NCBI RefSeq assembly: GCF_014217835.1
Contig: NZ_CP055263.1
Location: 2,607,501-2,671,500 of the forward strand
DNA: 64,000 nucleotides
Direction: 5' to 3'
DNA from: Metabacillus sp. KUDC1714
GTDB taxonomy: Bacteria > Bacillota > Bacilli > Bacillales > Bacillaceae
Below, one piece after another: positions 42,268 through 51,534 of the stretch (within the stretch, counting starts at the first letter, position 1; each line of letters begins with the position of its first letter). Made by a program: the position numbers and the translations under genes. Under the pieces are notes generated by a model. It saw nothing but the letters and a program-made list of their open reading frames with translations, did not search any database and was not told the origin of the DNA.

Positions 42268-43737
42268 TTAATGATTTGCCATTTTAGCATTTGCTTTATC
42301 GTAAACAGCAAGTTTTTTTACAAGTGTTGAACTGTCTTTATTTAGACCTAAGATACTAACATTTGTACCATTTTGTTTGAATTTAAGGACGATTTTATCG
42401 ATAGCTCCTACGGCGGAATCATCCCATAAGTGTGCATGACTAAAATCAATAACAACTTCCTGGATATCTTCTTTGAAGTCAAAGCCTGATACTAAATCTG
42501 TAACTGATGCGAAGAACAATTGCCCTTTTACACTGTATGTTTTGTGATTTTGTTCATCAAGTTTTGATTCGACATGTACTTTTGAAATTTTAGCGGCAAA
42601 GAAGATTGCGCTTAGTAAAACACCTACTAATACACCCTTTGATAAATCATGTGTAAGTACAACAGTGACAACTGTTACAATCATAACAGAAGAATCTGTT
42701 ATAGGCATTACTCTTAGCTTTCTTAGGGAAGACCAATCAAATGTACCAATAGATACCATGATCATAACACCAACTAAAGCTGCCATCGGGATTTGTACTA
42801 AAATGTTGTTCAGTAGTAAAATTAGCACCATTAGAAAAACACCGGCAACAAGTGTAGATAATCGGCCGCGTCCACCAGATTTAATATTAATACCAGATTG
42901 ACCAATCATTGCACAGCCAGCCATTCCTCCAAAGAAACCAGCTACAATGTTAGCAATACCTTGTCCTCTTGCTTCTCTGTTTTTATCACTTTCAGTATCT
43001 GTCATATCATCAACGATTTGTGCAGTTAATAGTGATTCTAGTAACCCAACAAAAGCTAAAGCGATTGAATAAGGTAGAATAATTTGCAATGTTTCAAGAT
43101 TAAAAGGAATCTGAGGAATTAAAAATAATGGTAAAGCTTGCGTTAATTCACCCATATCTCCAACAGTGCGCACCGAAACTCCTGACATAATTGCATAGAT
43201 TGTCATCACGATGATTGCCACAAGTGGTGAAGGAACGACTTTCGTAAATCTTGGTAGTATATAAATGATCGCTAGTGAGCCAGCTACCATTGCGTACATT
43301 ACCCATGATTCACCAACAAAGTGTGGTAATTGTGCACTGAAGATAAGGATAGCTAGTGAGTTTACAAAGCCCACCATAACAGAGCGAGGGATAAACCTCA
43401 TAAGCCTTCCCACTTTTAAAACGCCAAGTAGAATTTGAATTATTCCAGTTAAAATTGTCGCTGCAAGAAGATAATGTAGCCCATGGTCAGCTACTAAAGT
43501 AACCATAACTAATGCCATTGCGCCTGTAGCAGCTGAAATCATCCCCGGTCTTCCTCCTACGAAGGCAATTACGACAGCGATACAAAATGAAGCGTACAGT
43601 CCAACCATTGGATCGACACCGGCGATAATCGAAAACGCAATTGCCTCAGGAATTAGTGCCAATGCAACAACAATACCTGAGAGAATATCTCCGCGTATGT
43701 TCCCAAACCACTGTTGTTTTAATGTTTGTGTGTTCAA
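42268..43737 (-). CDS. SulP-family inorganic anion transporter with STAS domain
   Basis: A 489-residue SLC26/SulP transporter with 12-14 spans. Typical stretches are [54 protein letters not shown], and [48 protein letters not shown]-terminal STAS domain of about 90 residues contains [23 protein letters not shown]. Relatives carry bicarbonate, sulfate or other anions, and bicarbonate is likely for this subgroup (inference). A UspA-type gene is divergent. Confidence 0.9.
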   Translation of the reverse strand: MNTQTLKQQWFGNIRGDILSGIVVALALIPEAIAFSIIAGVDPMVGLYASFCIAVVIAFVGGRPGMISAATGAMALVMVTLVADHGLHYLLAATILTGIIQILLGVLKVGRLMRFIPRSVMVGFVNSLAILIFSAQLPHFVGESWVMYAMVAGSLAIIYILPRFTKVVPSPLVAIIVMTIYAIMSGVSVRTVGDMGELTQALPLFLIPQIPFNLETLQIILPYSIALAFVGLLESLLTAQIVDDMTDTESDKNREARGQGIANIVAGFFGGMAGCAMIGQSGINIKSGGRGRLSTLVAGVFLMVLILLLNNILVQIPMAALVGVMIMVSIGTFDWSSLRKLRVMPITDSSVMIVTVVTVVLTHDLSKGVLVGVLLSAIFFAAKISKVHVESKLDEQNHKTYSVKGQLFFASVTDLVSGFDFKEDIQEVVIDFSHAHLWDDSAVGAIDKIVLKFKQNGTNVSILGLNKDSSTLVKKLAVYDKANAKMANH

Positions 43738-43999
43738 AACAACACCTCTTTCTTCATATTAATTTGTGTGAAAAGATATGTGACTTTCAACTCTCATGAA
43801 AGTCGGGTCCGTTATTAACGGTCATGATTATACCACCGAATAATAAATTATAATAGTCCTATGTAAGCGTATTAATCATCTATTTTCTTTTAATATCTTT
43901 AAAATTCGCCGTTTTAAGCAGAAATTTGTAAAAAGAAGTTTATATTAATGAAGCAATTGCTGTTGTAAAATATTAGTAAAGGGTTTGGAGAGGGGAAAC

Positions 44000-44419
44000 A
44001 TGTTCAAAAACATATTATTAGCAACAGATGGATCGATGCATGCATTACGTGCAGCCATTAAAGCGTCTGAAATAGCAAAAATGAATCCAGATGCAATCAT
44101 TACAGTCGTTTATGTAATCGATGGATCAACATCTAAATCCGATATGTTATCTGAAGGAAACAAGGAAGCAGTTCTAGAAAAGCGTTTGAGGAAGCTAAGA
44201 CCAACTGAGGAAATACTAAGAAAACAATGTGTGAATTTTAAGGTGGAATTGCTTAAGGGTGAGCCTGGTCCAGAGATTGTAAAGTATGCAAATAAACAGC
44301 ACTTTGATTTAGTTGTTGTAGGAAGTCGTGGTCTTAATGGTTTACAGGAAATGGTTTTAGGGAGTGTAAGTCATAAAGTTGCGAAACGTGTTGAATGTCC
44401 GGTGATGATTGTGAAATAA
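44000..44419 (+). CDS. Universal stress protein, UspA family
   Basis: A 139-residue UspA protein with start MFKNILLATDGSMHALRAAIKA and the ATP-type loop VVGSRGLNGLQEMVLGSVSHKVAKRVECPVMIVK (G-2x-G-9x-G-S/T). ATG 44000 is used, because the 43985 TTG lies in the GGAGAGGGG ribosome binding site. Adjacent to the divergent SulP gene, a pairing often seen. Confidence 0.92.
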   Translation: MFKNILLATDGSMHALRAAIKASEIAKMNPDAIITVVYVIDGSTSKSDMLSEGNKEAVLEKRLRKLRPTEEILRKQCVNFKVELLKGEPGPEIVKYANKQHFDLVVVGSRGLNGLQEMVLGSVSHKVAKRVECPVMIVK

Positions 44420-44508
44420 AGTAATTTCAGAATTTTTATATATTTGGTTGACCTAGAGAGTGTAAGATGTAAATTCTCATCACCTTAACTATGGTCAACC
44501 AAAAAAAG

Positions 44509-44673
44509 CTAATCTACCTTCTTTAACTGTTTATGAAAGACGTTCGGAAGAGAAAGTCCTCTCTCATTAATCTCTTTTTCTAGCATTCTAATAAAGTCAG
44601 AGCTTATTTGTAATTTGCAAGCTTCACGAAAACTTACTAATAAAGTTTCATCTGACAAGTTTGTAAATCTCAT
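44509..44673 (-). CDS. sda: Sda-family sporulation checkpoint inhibitor
   Basis: A 54-residue protein, MRFTNLSDETLLVSFREACKLQISSDFIRMLEKEINERGL..., which fits the Sda pattern LSDExLLxSYxxAxxLxLxxxFIxLLxxEIxRR of two antiparallel helices. Sda binds the dimerisation domain of the sporulation kinase KinA and blocks its autophosphorylation when DNA replication is disturbed. A longer C-terminal tail (SLPNVFHKQLKKVD) is unlike B. subtilis Sda. AAGGATGG lies before the start. No clear DnaA box was found upstream. Confidence 0.72.
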   Translation of the reverse strand: MRFTNLSDETLLVSFREACKLQISSDFIRMLEKEINERGLSLPNVFHKQLKKVD

Positions 44674-44860
44674 TGAAAACCATCCTTTAATTTAATGCTT
44701 TTTATAATATTATGGTTGTTTCAACCACTTTCCTTTTACATACCACTAAGTAAAAGAATCTAAACTGAAGTTTGTAATAAAATGTAGAAAATAGAAGATT
44801 CTATAAGACGGAAATAATATACTATTGAGAAAATTCTTTTAATTTAGTACTTTCGTTATG

Positions 44861-44888
44861 TTTACATATACAATGATTTTTTTATAAT
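44861..44888 (+). promoter_or_regulatory. Promoter before the 34-residue gene
   Basis: TTTACA (44861-44866), 16 bases, then TATAAT (44883-44888). A strong sigma-A promoter about 32 bases before the start codon. Confidence 0.65.
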
Positions 44889-44919
44889 GTAGGTAAGCTT
44901 TCGGGAGGAGGGAACTCTG

Positions 44920-45024
44920 ATGGGAAAAGGTCGAATCCGAGTGGAAGAAAGTATTAAGGTAGAAACAGATAAGGAAATTAGTGAAGCTAAGCTAATAGTT
45001 GATAAAGAAAAAGACAAAGAGTAA
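44920..45024 (+). CDS. 34-residue charged micropeptide
   Basis: A very short gene with a strong GGGAGGAGGG ribosome binding site 7 bases before ATG 44920, plus a good promoter. The product, MGKGRIRVEESIKVETDKE..., is almost only charged residues and probably one short helix. The function is unknown. A 10-base-pair palindrome (GGAGAGTGAC / GTCACTCTCC, 45031-45078) follows, without a T run. The strong expression signals support that it is real. Confidence 0.6.
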   Translation: MGKGRIRVEESIKVETDKEISEAKLIVDKEKDKE

Positions 45025-45094
45025 AGAAGTGGAGAGTGACATAATACTACGGGCGTAGACCCTTATTAGTCACTCTCCGTCTCCTAAATGGTGA

Positions 45095-46141
45095 TCAAAG
45101 ATCGTCAAAGCCATTATCTACATGGTTTACTTTCGTATATTGTCTTGATTTTTGTTCGAAGAAATCAGATTTACCTAGATCTACTTCTTCGTAAGCTTTA
45201 ATCCATTTTAGAGGGTTTGTTCGGTACCCCTCAAAAGGGCGGTCATAGCCTAGTTGATGGCATCGGACATTTGCATAAAACTTAATATAATCTTCAAGGT
45301 CCTGCATATTAATCCCATCCATTTTATTTCCAATAATGAATTTTCCCCATTCAATCTCAAGTTCAGCAGCTTTAATAAATGTATTTTTTACAAATGTAGC
45401 AAGTTCTTTTGTATCATAGTCAGGGTATTGATTTAAAACTTCTTTATAAATTTGAACAAATAAGTCGACATGTATTTGTTCATCACGGTTGATATAGTTA
45501 ATCATTGTGCTCGTTGCAACCATTTTCTGATTACGTGCAAGGTTGTAAAAGAATGCAAATCCTGAATAAAAGAAAAGTCCTTCTAATATGACATCATATA
45601 CGATTGATTTTAACAGATTCTCAATGCTTGGTTGTTCAGAAAAGGCTTGATACCCATCTGTTACAAATTCATTTCGTTTTCTTAGAATAGGTTCATTTCT
45701 CCAATATTCAAATACCTCATCTTGTATCTGCTTAGGAACAAGACTTGAGAGTACATAGGAATAGGAATGATTATGAATAACCTCTTGTTGAGCAAGAATA
45801 ATCATTAAAGCATTGACGCTGGAATCTGTAATGTAGTCAGAAACTTTTCCAGCATAATCAGTTTGAATACTATCTAGAAGAGCAAGAAGTCCAATGATTT
45901 TTAAAAATGCATCTTTTTCATCATTTGTTAGATTGGGATATTGTTTGATATCCTGAGCCATGTTGATCTCAAATGGGGTCCAGAAATTTGCTAGCATCTT
46001 TTTGTAGCGTGGATATGCCCATGGGTATGTGACATCATCCCAGTTTAAAACATTTGAGCTTTCGCCATTAATAATTGCAGTTGAACGATTTGGAGCGGAA
46101 GCATCCATGATTTTTCGTTTAATTAAAGCTGTGTTTTCCAT
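45095..46141 (-). CDS. nrdB: Ribonucleotide reductase class I, small subunit (beta)
   Basis: A 348-residue ferritin-like radical subunit. Metal-ligand motifs EVIHNHSY and DEQIHVDLF (E-x2-H twice) are visible, along with the helix LLALLDSIQTDY. The C-terminal tail ends TKVNHVDNGFDDL, the peptide that docks into the large subunit. The start at 46141 has AAGGAG; the longer frame from 46174 runs over that site. NrdB-like layout differs from the NrdEF of B. subtilis. A dispersed repeat separates it from nrdA by 240 bases. Reduces ribonucleotides to deoxyribonucleotides together with NrdA. Confidence 0.88.
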   Translation of the reverse strand: MENTALIKRKIMDASAPNRSTAIINGESSNVLNWDDVTYPWAYPRYKKMLANFWTPFEINMAQDIKQYPNLTNDEKDAFLKIIGLLALLDSIQTDYAGKVSDYITDSSVNALMIILAQQEVIHNHSYSYVLSSLVPKQIQDEVFEYWRNEPILRKRNEFVTDGYQAFSEQPSIENLLKSIVYDVILEGLFFYSGFAFFYNLARNQKMVATSTMINYINRDEQIHVDLFVQIYKEVLNQYPDYDTKELATFVKNTFIKAAELEIEWGKFIIGNKMDGINMQDLEDYIKFYANVRCHQLGYDRPFEGYRTNPLKWIKAYEEVDLGKSDFFEQKSRQYTKVNHVDNGFDDL

Positions 46142-46249
46142 TTGGGGACTCCTTTTAACGTTTTGATTTATCAAGATAGAGAGGCTGATCTTTTACGTAA
46201 GGTCAGCTTCGGATTTTTAATCCACCAGAAATTATTTATTTTGTACTTA

Positions 46250-46380
46250 GTGACGGTGTCTAGCTCCAGCGCCTAGCCCCTCGAGGTCATAAGTCACAAA
46301 TGAATTGAAGACAAATTACGTCTTCTATTCATTTGCGTCTTATGCTTGTCGGGGCTGAACAGGCGCTTGCGCTTTTCTAA
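46250..46380. repeat. Dispersed GC-richer repeat, copy between nrdA and nrdB
   Basis: Starts GTGTCTAGCTCCAGCGCC, holds CTAGCCCCTCGAGGTCATAAG and AGACAAATTACGTCTTC palindromic sections and ends GGCGCTTGCGCTTTTCTA. A close copy lies at 63188-63315 and decayed fragments near 4040 and 5945. It can fold into a long hairpin (AGCGCC...GGCGCT at the ends). It looks like a non-coding palindromic repeat family common in Bacillaceae. Confidence 0.85.
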
Positions 46381-46381
46381 G

Positions 46382-48667
46382 TTAACTAGCACATGAATCG
46401 CAGTCTTCAATTTCACTAGAGGTTGAGCGTACGTAATAAGTTGTTTTCAACCCTTCACTCCATGCAGTCATATGCAGATCTAATAAGTCTTTGGCTTTAA
46501 TGTTGTTTTGTACATAAAAATTGAAGGAGATAGACTGATCGATATGACGCTGTCTTGCAGCATTTTGCTTTATGCTCCATAGCTGGTCAATAAAATAAGC
46601 TGATTTATAAAACCAGGTTGTTGTTGCATTTAAATCAGGAACTGTAACAGGAATTTTATAGTCTTTCTTTTCTTCTGAATAAACCTTTTGGAAAATTGGA
46701 TCAATGCTAGCAGTACTTCCTGCGATAATCGATGTCGATGCATTTGGTGCAACTGCCATTAAGTATCCATTGCGAATTCCGAACTTTTTTACATTCTCTT
46801 GTAATAAGTCCCAATCGAATATGCTTTCCTTTGATTGATAGCCTCTTTTTTTGAAGTACGAACCAGTTTCCCATTCTGAACCTGCAAAAACGGAATAAGA
46901 GCCTTTTTCCTTTGAAAGCTCCATGCTTGCTCTAATTGTAAGATAGGATATTTTCTCATATAGCTCGTCAGCGAACTTAACAGCTTCTTCATGCTCCCAC
47001 TTTATTTGTTTAAGAGCTAATAAATGATGCCATCCGAATGTACCTAGACCGATTGCGCGATATTTTTCATTTGTTAGCTTTGCTTGCAGAACCGGAATCG
47101 TATTTAAATCAATGACATTGTCTAGCATTCTTACTTGGATAGGGATGAGTCTTTCTAAAACATCATCTGTAACAGCCTTTGCAAGATTAATAGAGGAGAG
47201 GTTACAAACGACAAAATCACCAGGTGTTTTAACGGTAATTATTTTTCCGTCCTCTGTATAATGCTCCTCAACAGTTGTAGCGCTTTGATTTTGAGTGATT
47301 TCTGTACAAAGATTGCTGCAGTAAATCATTCCTTTGTGAGAATTAGCATTCTGTCTGTTCACTTCATCACGATAGAACATATATGGTGTACCTGCTTCTA
47401 ATTGGCTGATCATAATACGTTTCATTATCTCAATAGCTGGAATCTTTTCTTTAGAAAGTTGTTCGTTATCGACACATTCCCAGTACTTTTGACGGAAGCT
47501 ACCATTTCCTTTTTCTTCGTCGTAAAAGTCCTCAATGCTATATCCCATTACTTTTCGAACTTCATGTGGATCAAATAAATACCAATCCCCGCGGGCTTCA
47601 ACCTGCTCCATGAATATATCTGGAATACAAACACCTGTGAATAAGTCATGGGTACGCATTCGTTCATCACCATTATTAAGTTTAGAATCTAGGAATGAGT
47701 AGATATCTTTATGCCAAACATCTAAATAAACAGCGATTGCACCTTTTCGCTGTCCTAGTTGGTCTACGCTAACTGCTGTGTTGTTAAGCATTTTCATCCA
47801 AGGAATGATTCCAGATGAAACACCTTTAAAACCTTTTATATCACTTCCGCGGCTCCTGACTTTTCCTAGGTATGCACCAATCCCACCACCTGATTTTGAA
47901 AGATTAGCAATATCGGTATTACTATCAAATATTCCTTGTAAGCTATCATCAATCGTATCAATAAAACAACTAGATAATTGCCCTATAGGTTTTCCGGCAT
48001 TTGATAATGTTGGAGTGGCTACAGTCATATAAAGATTACTCATGGCCCAATAGGCTTGTTTAACAAGTTCTAGGCGTCTTTCTTTATGCTCCTCGGCCAT
48101 AAGTGTCATTGCGATAATTAAGAACCTTTCTTGTGGAAGCTCTAAGGTTTGTTTTGTAAAATCACGTGTTAAGTAGCGATCTGCTAAGGTTCGAAGCCCA
48201 ATATATGTGAATAACTGATCCTTTTCAGGTTGGATAAATGAGCCAACTTGTTCAATTTCTTCTTTTGTATAAAGATCAAGCAGCTTAGAGTGGTAAAGAC
48301 CCTTTGAAACTAATATCTCAATTAAATTATTGAAACTACCATATTTTTGATTTTTGTCATATCCACGGTTAGCTGCTGCTTCCTTGTAGAGTTTTGTTAA
48401 ATAAATTTGAGCGCAAAAGTAAGTCCATTCTGGCTCTTGTTCATTAATATTAGATAATCCCTCTAAAATAAGTAAATTTGTGAGCTGTTCAGTCGTATAG
48501 GAATCTCTCTGGAGAAGGGTGTTATTGATCCTGTTAAGATAATTATCTATATATAGTGAAGGGAATTGTTGATGGATACTGCTAATAAATGTAGTAAGTT
48601 TTGTTGCGTTAAATGATTCTTCATTTAAGCTATCAATAATGATAGGTGTAGTTGTTGTCGTACTCAT
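46382..48667 (-). CDS. nrdA: Ribonucleotide reductase class I, large subunit (alpha)
   Basis: A 761-residue catalytic subunit. Active-site blocks are present: SSCFIDTIDDSLQGI with the first redox cysteine, NLCTEITQN with the radical cysteine, LSSINLAK, and the C-terminal shuttle pair C-x2-C in EDCDSCAS. The PNASTSIIAGSTASIDP block is typical. The N-terminal region resembles an ATP-cone only weakly, as no VxKRDG start is seen. GGAGG precedes ATG 48667. It is under a cobalamin riboswitch, so B12 is expected to switch it off, presumably in favour of a B12-dependent class II reductase elsewhere. Confidence 0.92.
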   Translation of the reverse strand: MSTTTTTPIIIDSLNEESFNATKLTTFISSIHQQFPSLYIDNYLNRINNTLLQRDSYTTEQLTNLLILEGLSNINEQEPEWTYFCAQIYLTKLYKEAAANRGYDKNQKYGSFNNLIEILVSKGLYHSKLLDLYTKEEIEQVGSFIQPEKDQLFTYIGLRTLADRYLTRDFTKQTLELPQERFLIIAMTLMAEEHKERRLELVKQAYWAMSNLYMTVATPTLSNAGKPIGQLSSCFIDTIDDSLQGIFDSNTDIANLSKSGGGIGAYLGKVRSRGSDIKGFKGVSSGIIPWMKMLNNTAVSVDQLGQRKGAIAVYLDVWHKDIYSFLDSKLNNGDERMRTHDLFTGVCIPDIFMEQVEARGDWYLFDPHEVRKVMGYSIEDFYDEEKGNGSFRQKYWECVDNEQLSKEKIPAIEIMKRIMISQLEAGTPYMFYRDEVNRQNANSHKGMIYCSNLCTEITQNQSATTVEEHYTEDGKIITVKTPGDFVVCNLSSINLAKAVTDDVLERLIPIQVRMLDNVIDLNTIPVLQAKLTNEKYRAIGLGTFGWHHLLALKQIKWEHEEAVKFADELYEKISYLTIRASMELSKEKGSYSVFAGSEWETGSYFKKRGYQSKESIFDWDLLQENVKKFGIRNGYLMAVAPNASTSIIAGSTASIDPIFQKVYSEEKKDYKIPVTVPDLNATTTWFYKSAYFIDQLWSIKQNAARQRHIDQSISFNFYVQNNIKAKDLLDLHMTAWSEGLKTTYYVRSTSSEIEDCDSCAS

Positions 48668-48696
48668 GTTAATTCCTCCATAATCTTTTGGTAAAT

Positions 48697-48721
48697 AAAA
48701 AAACCGCTCGAGAATGAGCGG
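48697..48721 (-). terminator. Intrinsic terminator between the riboswitch and nrdA
   Basis: On the minus strand CCGCTC and GAGCGG (48704-48721) form a stem followed by seven T. It stands 30 bases before nrdA and is the expected expression platform of the riboswitch. Confidence 0.85.
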
Positions 48722-48784
48722 ATAAAACGACAGATAAGAAGGGCAGGAATATAGTTAAGCCCATAATTACTTACTATCGTTTCA

Positions 48785-48990
48785 TCTTCTCAGTCCCCGA
48801 AGAAATTGAAACTTTAGCAAGCTTTAGGTAGGTCTCCTGACTTGTGCTCGTCCTACTACGAGGCCTTCCCATACATGATAATGTACAGTGGCTATCTCAG
48901 TTCGTCACACTTACAGTTGCGGGGACAGTTCTGGATTTACACCAGATTCCCTTTTCAGCCTTATAGGCGCCTATCGCTTGCAAAGATACA
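48785..48990 (-). ncRNA. Cobalamin (adenosylcobalamin) riboswitch
   Basis: Read on the minus strand, the class I cobalamin aptamer is recognised by its conserved boxes in order: AAGGGAATCTGGTGTAAATC, CAGAACTGTCCCCGCAACTG (with TAA following), GATAGCCACTG, GGGAAGG and GTCAGGAGACCTACCT. It begins near 48990 and ends near 48820, with an antiterminator-like region up to 48785. TTGACA at 49017-49022 on the minus strand marks a likely promoter. The downstream gene is nrdA, so the ligand controls deoxyribonucleotide synthesis. Such control is known for class I reductases in genomes that also have a B12-dependent class II enzyme. Confidence 0.93.
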
Positions 48991-49161
48991 ATATATAGTT
49001 TTTACGTTTGTGATTCTGTCAATATGTAGTTAATTGTTCTATTTACATAATAAGGCACACTTGCAAATTAATCAACCAATACTTTCTAATTGTCGAAATT
49101 TATCTACTTCAATAGAATTTTGGAAGAAAAAAATAAGATCTGACTTACTAGGTCAGATCCG

Positions 49162-50538
49162 TTAAGAAGTGGTTTTTACTTTACTAAAAAATCCAAAAAG
49201 GATCGAAAAGAAAGGTGATAGATACAAAAAGAAAGCAAAAGGTAAAAAGGCGATTACTGGAACACCAAGTGTTTGAGCAAAGAAAGCACCACTTACGCCC
49301 CATGGGATCAGTGGATTTATCAAAGTTCCAGCATCTTCAAGTGTTCGTGACAAGTATTTACGCTCAAGCTTCATTTTGTCATATATGCCTTTAAAAGATT
49401 GGCCTGGAATGAGAATTGATAAGTACTGTTCACCTGTTAATAAATTCACCCCAAACGAAGATGCTGCTGTTGATAGAATCAGCTGACCTTTTGTTTTAAC
49501 GCGCTCTATCAATCCATTTAAGAGGGTCGGAATGATGTTTAACATATCGAGTAATCCGCCAAAAGCAAAAGCAATCAGGATGAGTGAAATCGACCACATC
49601 ATTGATTGAAGTCCACCACGGTTCATCATATTGACAACCTGTGCATTTTCAATTGTGAAAGTTGTACCGTTTTGTAAAACATGAAGGAATTCGCTTAATT
49701 TTACTCCTTGAAATCCTATAGCTGTTATCCCTGCTGTAATAATTCCAACGATTAATGCTGGTACGACTGGTACCTTTCGAATGGCTAAAATTATAACTAA
49801 TACTGGTGAAAGCAGTGTAAGACTACTTATTTGGACATGGGTTTCAATTATATTTATCATGTTTGTCATTTCAGACAGTGATGCTGAATGGATAGGAGTG
49901 ATTCTCCCAATTATGAAAAAAATTAAAGTTGTAATAAGAATGCTAGGAATAGTTGTTTTGGTCATATGTCTAATATGTGTGAAAAGCTCAACAGATGAAA
50001 CACCTGATGCAAAATTTGTTGTATCAGACATTGGAGACATCTTATCACCAAAGCAAGCACCGCAAATGATAGCACCTGCTACCCATGGGGCAGGTATGCC
50101 AATAGCGATTCCAGCACCCATAAGAGCTACGCCAACAGTACTAACTGTAGTAAATGAGCTTCCAACAAGGCTTGAGATAACCATACAAGAAAATAATGAA
50201 GTAATTAGTAAGTAGTTCGGATTAATTACTGTTAGGGCATATACCATTACTGTAGGTATCGTTCCGCTACTCATCCATGCACCAATTAAGATTCCAATTA
50301 ATGCGAGCACAATTATTGGTTGAATTCCGCTCTGAATACCTTTAATCATTCCTGTTTCTAACTCTTTCCATGTATAACGTTTTATTAACCCAAGAGAAGC
50401 CACAACAACTAAACAATTAAGTAAGGCAAGATGTGGTTCTGTCTTTAATACAAATAGACTGGTAAAGATGATGGCCAAAATAAGAAATAAAATTGAAACT
50501 GCTTCTTTAAACTGAAAAGTCTTTTTATCACTAATCAT
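49162..50538 (-). CDS. nhaC: Na+/H+ antiporter NhaC
   Basis: A 458-residue antiporter of the NhaC family (about 12 spans). Family-type sections include GIQSGIQPIIVLALIGILIGAWMSSGTIPTVMVYAL, SLVGSSFTTVSTVGVALMGAGIAIGIPAPWVAGAIICGACFGDKMSPMSDTTNFA and SLGVNLLTGEQYLSILIPG-like FGVNLLTGEQY. It exports sodium for protons. It is close to YheL of B. subtilis, which fits the yhe gene block that follows. Alone on the minus strand. Confidence 0.9.
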   Translation of the reverse strand: MISDKKTFQFKEAVSILFLILAIIFTSLFVLKTEPHLALLNCLVVVASLGLIKRYTWKELETGMIKGIQSGIQPIIVLALIGILIGAWMSSGTIPTVMVYALTVINPNYLLITSLFSCMVISSLVGSSFTTVSTVGVALMGAGIAIGIPAPWVAGAIICGACFGDKMSPMSDTTNFASGVSSVELFTHIRHMTKTTIPSILITTLIFFIIGRITPIHSASLSEMTNMINIIETHVQISSLTLLSPVLVIILAIRKVPVVPALIVGIITAGITAIGFQGVKLSEFLHVLQNGTTFTIENAQVVNMMNRGGLQSMMWSISLILIAFAFGGLLDMLNIIPTLLNGLIERVKTKGQLILSTAASSFGVNLLTGEQYLSILIPGQSFKGIYDKMKLERKYLSRTLEDAGTLINPLIPWGVSGAFFAQTLGVPVIAFLPFAFFLYLSPFFSILFGFFSKVKTTS

Positions 50539-50781
50539 ATACTTGCTCCTTTATGGCTTAAACGCTTTTATGCTTTTTTGCACAAAAGTACACCACAAAA
50601 TATTATATCAATCTAATAATATATGTCAATCACTAAAGGTTCTTAATGTTAATGTGTGCTGTTTGATCATTGATTATATGGGGTTTTTGATGTATTGTTT
50701 TGAATTTTCACACTTCACTAACAAAAAGTAAGAAGAGAGCTATTTTTTTGAAATAGCAGTTGGGGATTGATTCTGCTAAAT

Positions 50782-50812
50782 AAAAAAAGATAGACATCAT
50801 AAGTGTCTACCT
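50782..50812 (-). terminator. Terminator after the second UspA gene
   Basis: AGATAGACA (50788-50796) pairs with TGTCTACCT (50804-50812); on the minus strand a run of T follows the stem. Confidence 0.75.
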
Positions 50813-50821
50813 CATATATAA

Positions 50822-51328
50822 TCATTTAGCAATTAATACAGGAATGTTAGAACGATGTGAAACCTTTTCACTAACACTACCAAATAATAAACGTTTTAAT
50901 CCACTAATATCACGACTGCCAACAACGATTAAATCAGCATTATGTTCAGTTGCAAATGAAACAATTGCTTCGGAAGGTTCACCGTAGGTAACATTTACAT
51001 TTCCTTTAATATTATGATGATCCAATATTCGTCTTGCTTCACTTTCCAAAGCCTGTGTTTCCTTACTATGCTCTTCTGTGTCTTCATGTTCGGTTGGCAC
51101 GGGCATAATTGGATAGTGCCTCATGTCATTTGTTTGGTAACTGCTATTTGTTCCTGGAAAAACCATGTTATCTTCAATAGAATCTCCATTGAAGATCCCT
51201 TTTTTATGAATATGAACAACTGAAATTTCTGAATGTAACTGCTTACTTATATGAATTCCTAGCTCAAGAGCATCTTTACTATCTTCAGTTCCATCAAAAG
51301 CTACTACTAAATGTTGAAATTCTTTCAT
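50822..51328 (-). CDS. Universal stress protein, UspA family, with long insert
   Basis: A 168-residue UspA protein. The N-terminal strand KEFQHLVVAFDGTEDSKDALEL and the nucleotide loop VVGSRDISGLKRLLFGSVSEKVSHRSNIPVLIAK are visible. A polar insert of about 35 residues (NMVFPGTNSSYQTNDMRHYPIMPVPTEHEDTEEH) lies between strands 2 and 3, longer than usual. The second ATG (51328) is preferred because AAAGG abuts the first one. Confidence 0.9.
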   Translation of the reverse strand: MKEFQHLVVAFDGTEDSKDALELGIHISKQLHSEISVVHIHKKGIFNGDSIEDNMVFPGTNSSYQTNDMRHYPIMPVPTEHEDTEEHSKETQALESEARRILDHHNIKGNVNVTYGEPSEAIVSFATEHNADLIVVGSRDISGLKRLLFGSVSEKVSHRSNIPVLIAK

Positions 51329-51419
51329 TTCGATCATCCTTTCAAAAGCTTTGATGTTATTTCAATACCCATTTTAAAAAAATGTAATCGTTCGTAACCT
51401 TTCTATATGCAATTTATTA

Positions 51420-51491
51420 TTAGAATATCAAATTAAGTAAAAACCCTATGACCACAATAGCACCCACAACCATAAATATCGTTCTCAGCAT
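51420..51491 (-). CDS. 23-residue single-span membrane micropeptide
   Basis: A tiny gene with AGGAGGTG 8 bases before ATG 51491. It encodes MLRTIFMVVGAIVVIGFLLN plus LIF: one positive N-terminal residue and a single membrane helix. Neighbouring genes encode a stress protein and an HPr-like protein. Function unknown. The excellent ribosome binding site and clean start and stop support translation. Confidence 0.55.
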   Translation of the reverse strand: MLRTIFMVVGAIVVIGFLLNLIF

Positions 51492-51534
51492 GTCACATGC
51501 ACCTCCTAGATGTTTTATTCGGAATCTATTGCAA

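Noticed and set aside
44444-44502. TTGGTTGACC / GGTCAACCAA inverted repeat as a terminator
   Set aside because: The loop is about 39 bases and neither side has a T run, so it is not a convincing Rho-independent terminator.
48842-49033. Open frame of 63 codons on the plus strand
   Set aside because: It lies antisense to the cobalamin riboswitch, whose conserved boxes explain the sequence, and it has no ribosome binding site.
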